Source of the DNA: Methanothrix sp.
Lineage (GTDB): Archaea > Halobacteriota > Methanosarcinia > Methanotrichales > Methanotrichaceae
Length of the DNA stretch: 6,786 bases
Assembly: GCA_028682845.1 (NCBI GenBank)
Contig: JAJRAT010000066.1
Span: forward strand, 1-6,786
Direction of reading: 5' to 3'
Each line of letters starts with the position of its first letter. Within the stretch, counting starts at the first letter, position 1. Positions 5,812 through 6,786 of this stretch are shown here, piece by piece. The translations under genes and the position numbers were made by a program. Under the pieces are notes generated by a model. The model made no database searches and was not told where the DNA came from. It worked only from the letters and a program-made list of their open reading frames with translations.

Positions 5812-6786
5812 CTATTTCCTCCATAATTCGGGGATGAATAATAAGAATATGGGCATCAGCTCCAATCGACCAATATACATGGCAAAGAAGCCTATCATCT
5901 TTCCGGCTGCAGACACCTGGGACCAGTCAAAGGTTAAAATGCCGAACGCCGGTCCCACGCCGCCCATGCAGGATGCAATGCCTGCAAAAACGACCTGCAT
6001 ATCTACCCGTGCATCTCCTGCAGAGACCACGGCCAGGCCCAAAGACAATGCCAGCCAGACTGCCAGGTAGAAGAACGAGTAAAACAGAATGGGCCGCAGT
6101 ATCTCTTCCCGTACCCGGGATTCGCCCAGCCGGACCGACAGCACCGCATGGGGGTGCAGCATGTGAACCAACTCATTGTAGGTATATTTCAGATCCACCA
6201 GCAACCGCCCAACCTTTATGCCGCCGGCGGTCGAGCCGATGCAGCCTCCGATGAGCATGACCATGATCAGAGCCAGCTTCGCAGCCGTGGACCATTTGTC
6301 GTAATCAAGAGTGTTGACGAAGCCGCACGTTCCCATAAACGAGACGACCTGGAACGATGCCAGCCGGATTTTGGTCAGCAAGTCGCCCTGTATCCCGCCG
6401 AAGAATATCAAAATCACGGTCGCAGCGGCGAGGATGGTGAGCATAAACTTGAATTCTTCGTCCCGGAACCACGCCAGCCGGTCTTCCGTGAGGACTTTGT
6501 AGTGCAGAGAAAAGCTGGACATGCCGAGGATTATGAAGACCGCCACAATTGTCTCGATGATGGGGCTGTGGTAGGCAACAAGGCTCGATGCCTGGGGCGA
6601 GAAGCCGCCCGTGGCCAGCGTTGAGAAAGCAGTGCAGACGGCATCGAAAATCGGCATTCCCACCGCAACCAGCAGGACAATCTCCAACGCGTTGAAGAGA
6701 AGATAAACCCGCCACAGGATTCTTGCCGTCCCGGTAGCACGGGGCGTGATGGTGTCCTTGGACGGCCCCACGGCCTCCGCCCGGTA
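5812..6786 (-). CDS. trkH: TrkH-family channel subunit, second paralog (5' end beyond right edge)
   Basis: The reading frame is open to the window edge and its first codons give YRAEAVGPSKDTITPR, which aligns with YRAEVPGPDKDALTPR (198-213) of the complete TrkH. The 324 residues seen are therefore the C-terminal part, and the GTG at 6771 is internal, not a start. Numbered from the edge, pore loop two is LATGGFSP (57-64), pore loop three GTCGFV (152-157) and pore loop four CMGGVGPAFG (273-282). The GGCIGSTAGGIKVGR segment (180-194) and the IGRLE arginine (R307) are conserved. By eye about half the positions match the other paralog, with few gaps, so the two are old, diverged duplicates. The third filter has Cys where the other paralog has Thr just before the glycine. 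The gene ends one base before trkA and supplies its ribosome site, forming a trkH-trkA operon. The first pore loop is outside the window. Confidence 0.94.
   Translation of the reverse strand, partial: YRAEAVGPSKDTITPRATGTARILWRVYLLFNALEIVLLVAVGMPIFDAVCTAFSTLATGGFSPQASSLVAYHSPIIETIVAVFIILGMSSFSLHYKVLTEDRLAWFRDEEFKFMLTILAAATVILIFFGGIQGDLLTKIRLASFQVVSFMGTCGFVNTLDYDKWSTAAKLALIMVMLIGGCIGSTAGGIKVGRLLVDLKYTYNELVHMLHPHAVLSVRLGESRVREEILRPILFYSFFYLAVWLALSLGLAVVSAGDARVDMQVVFAGIASCMGGVGPAFGILTFDWSQVSAAGKMIGFFAMYIGRLELMPIFLLFIPELWRK
5818..5822 (-). promoter_or_regulatory. Shine-Dalgarno site of trkA inside the end of the upstream trkH
   Basis: GGAGG on the minus strand lies within the last codons of the upstream trkH (TGG AGG AAA TAG), seven bases before the trkA ATG. 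Ribosomes ending trkH would be placed to start trkA. It is the clearest ribosome site in the window, in contrast to larC and the MBL-fold gene, which have none. Confidence 0.85.

Noticed and set aside
6769..6771. GTG at 6771 as start of the right-hand trkH
   Set aside because: The five codons before it (YRAEA) continue the alignment with the other TrkH, so the gene runs on past the right edge.

Overview
The window reads as an ordinary chromosomal stretch of a euryarchaeon, most likely a methanogen. I lean towards the Methanosarcinales/Methanotrichales, but that placement is a guess from protein flavour. The archaeal signs are AT-rich TATA-like elements in the otherwise GC-rich intergenic gaps, two genes that look leaderless, a metallo-beta-lactamase-fold protein of the methanopterin-type dihydropteroate synthase family, and a HemL amino terminus with an archaeal-looking PYPFYTA stretch. 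No mobile element, tRNA, rRNA or CRISPR array was seen.

Every real gene lies on the minus strand. In transcription order (right to left) they are: a 5'-truncated trkH paralog (5812 to the right edge), trkA (4497-5810, one base after it, with its GGAGG inside the trkH end), a second complete trkH (2761-4329), an MBL-fold DHPS-like hydrolase (1874-2716), larC (385-1707), and the first 36 codons of hemL (1-110), which run off the left edge. Gaps of more than about 100 bases sit at 111-384, 1708-1873 and 4330-4496. Each holds a TATA-like element pointing towards the next minus-strand gene.

The right half is a potassium (or sodium) uptake module. It has two different TrkH channel subunits around one TrkA gating ring protein with two NAD-binding RCK repeats. 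The left half collects cofactor genes: a likely tetrahydromethanopterin-pathway enzyme, a nickel-insertion protein (LarC), and glutamate-1-semialdehyde aminomutase, which feeds tetrapyrroles such as coenzyme F430 and corrinoids. The link between these halves, and among the three cofactor genes, is positional only.

No clearly new system was found. The best leads are the two TrkH paralogs with different selectivity-filter residues, a sequon-bearing outside loop of about 40 extra residues in the complete TrkH, a His/Cys-rich insert in LarC encoded partly by a 12-bp tandem repeat, and two perfect inverted repeats at putative promoters (1745-1759 and 214-226).
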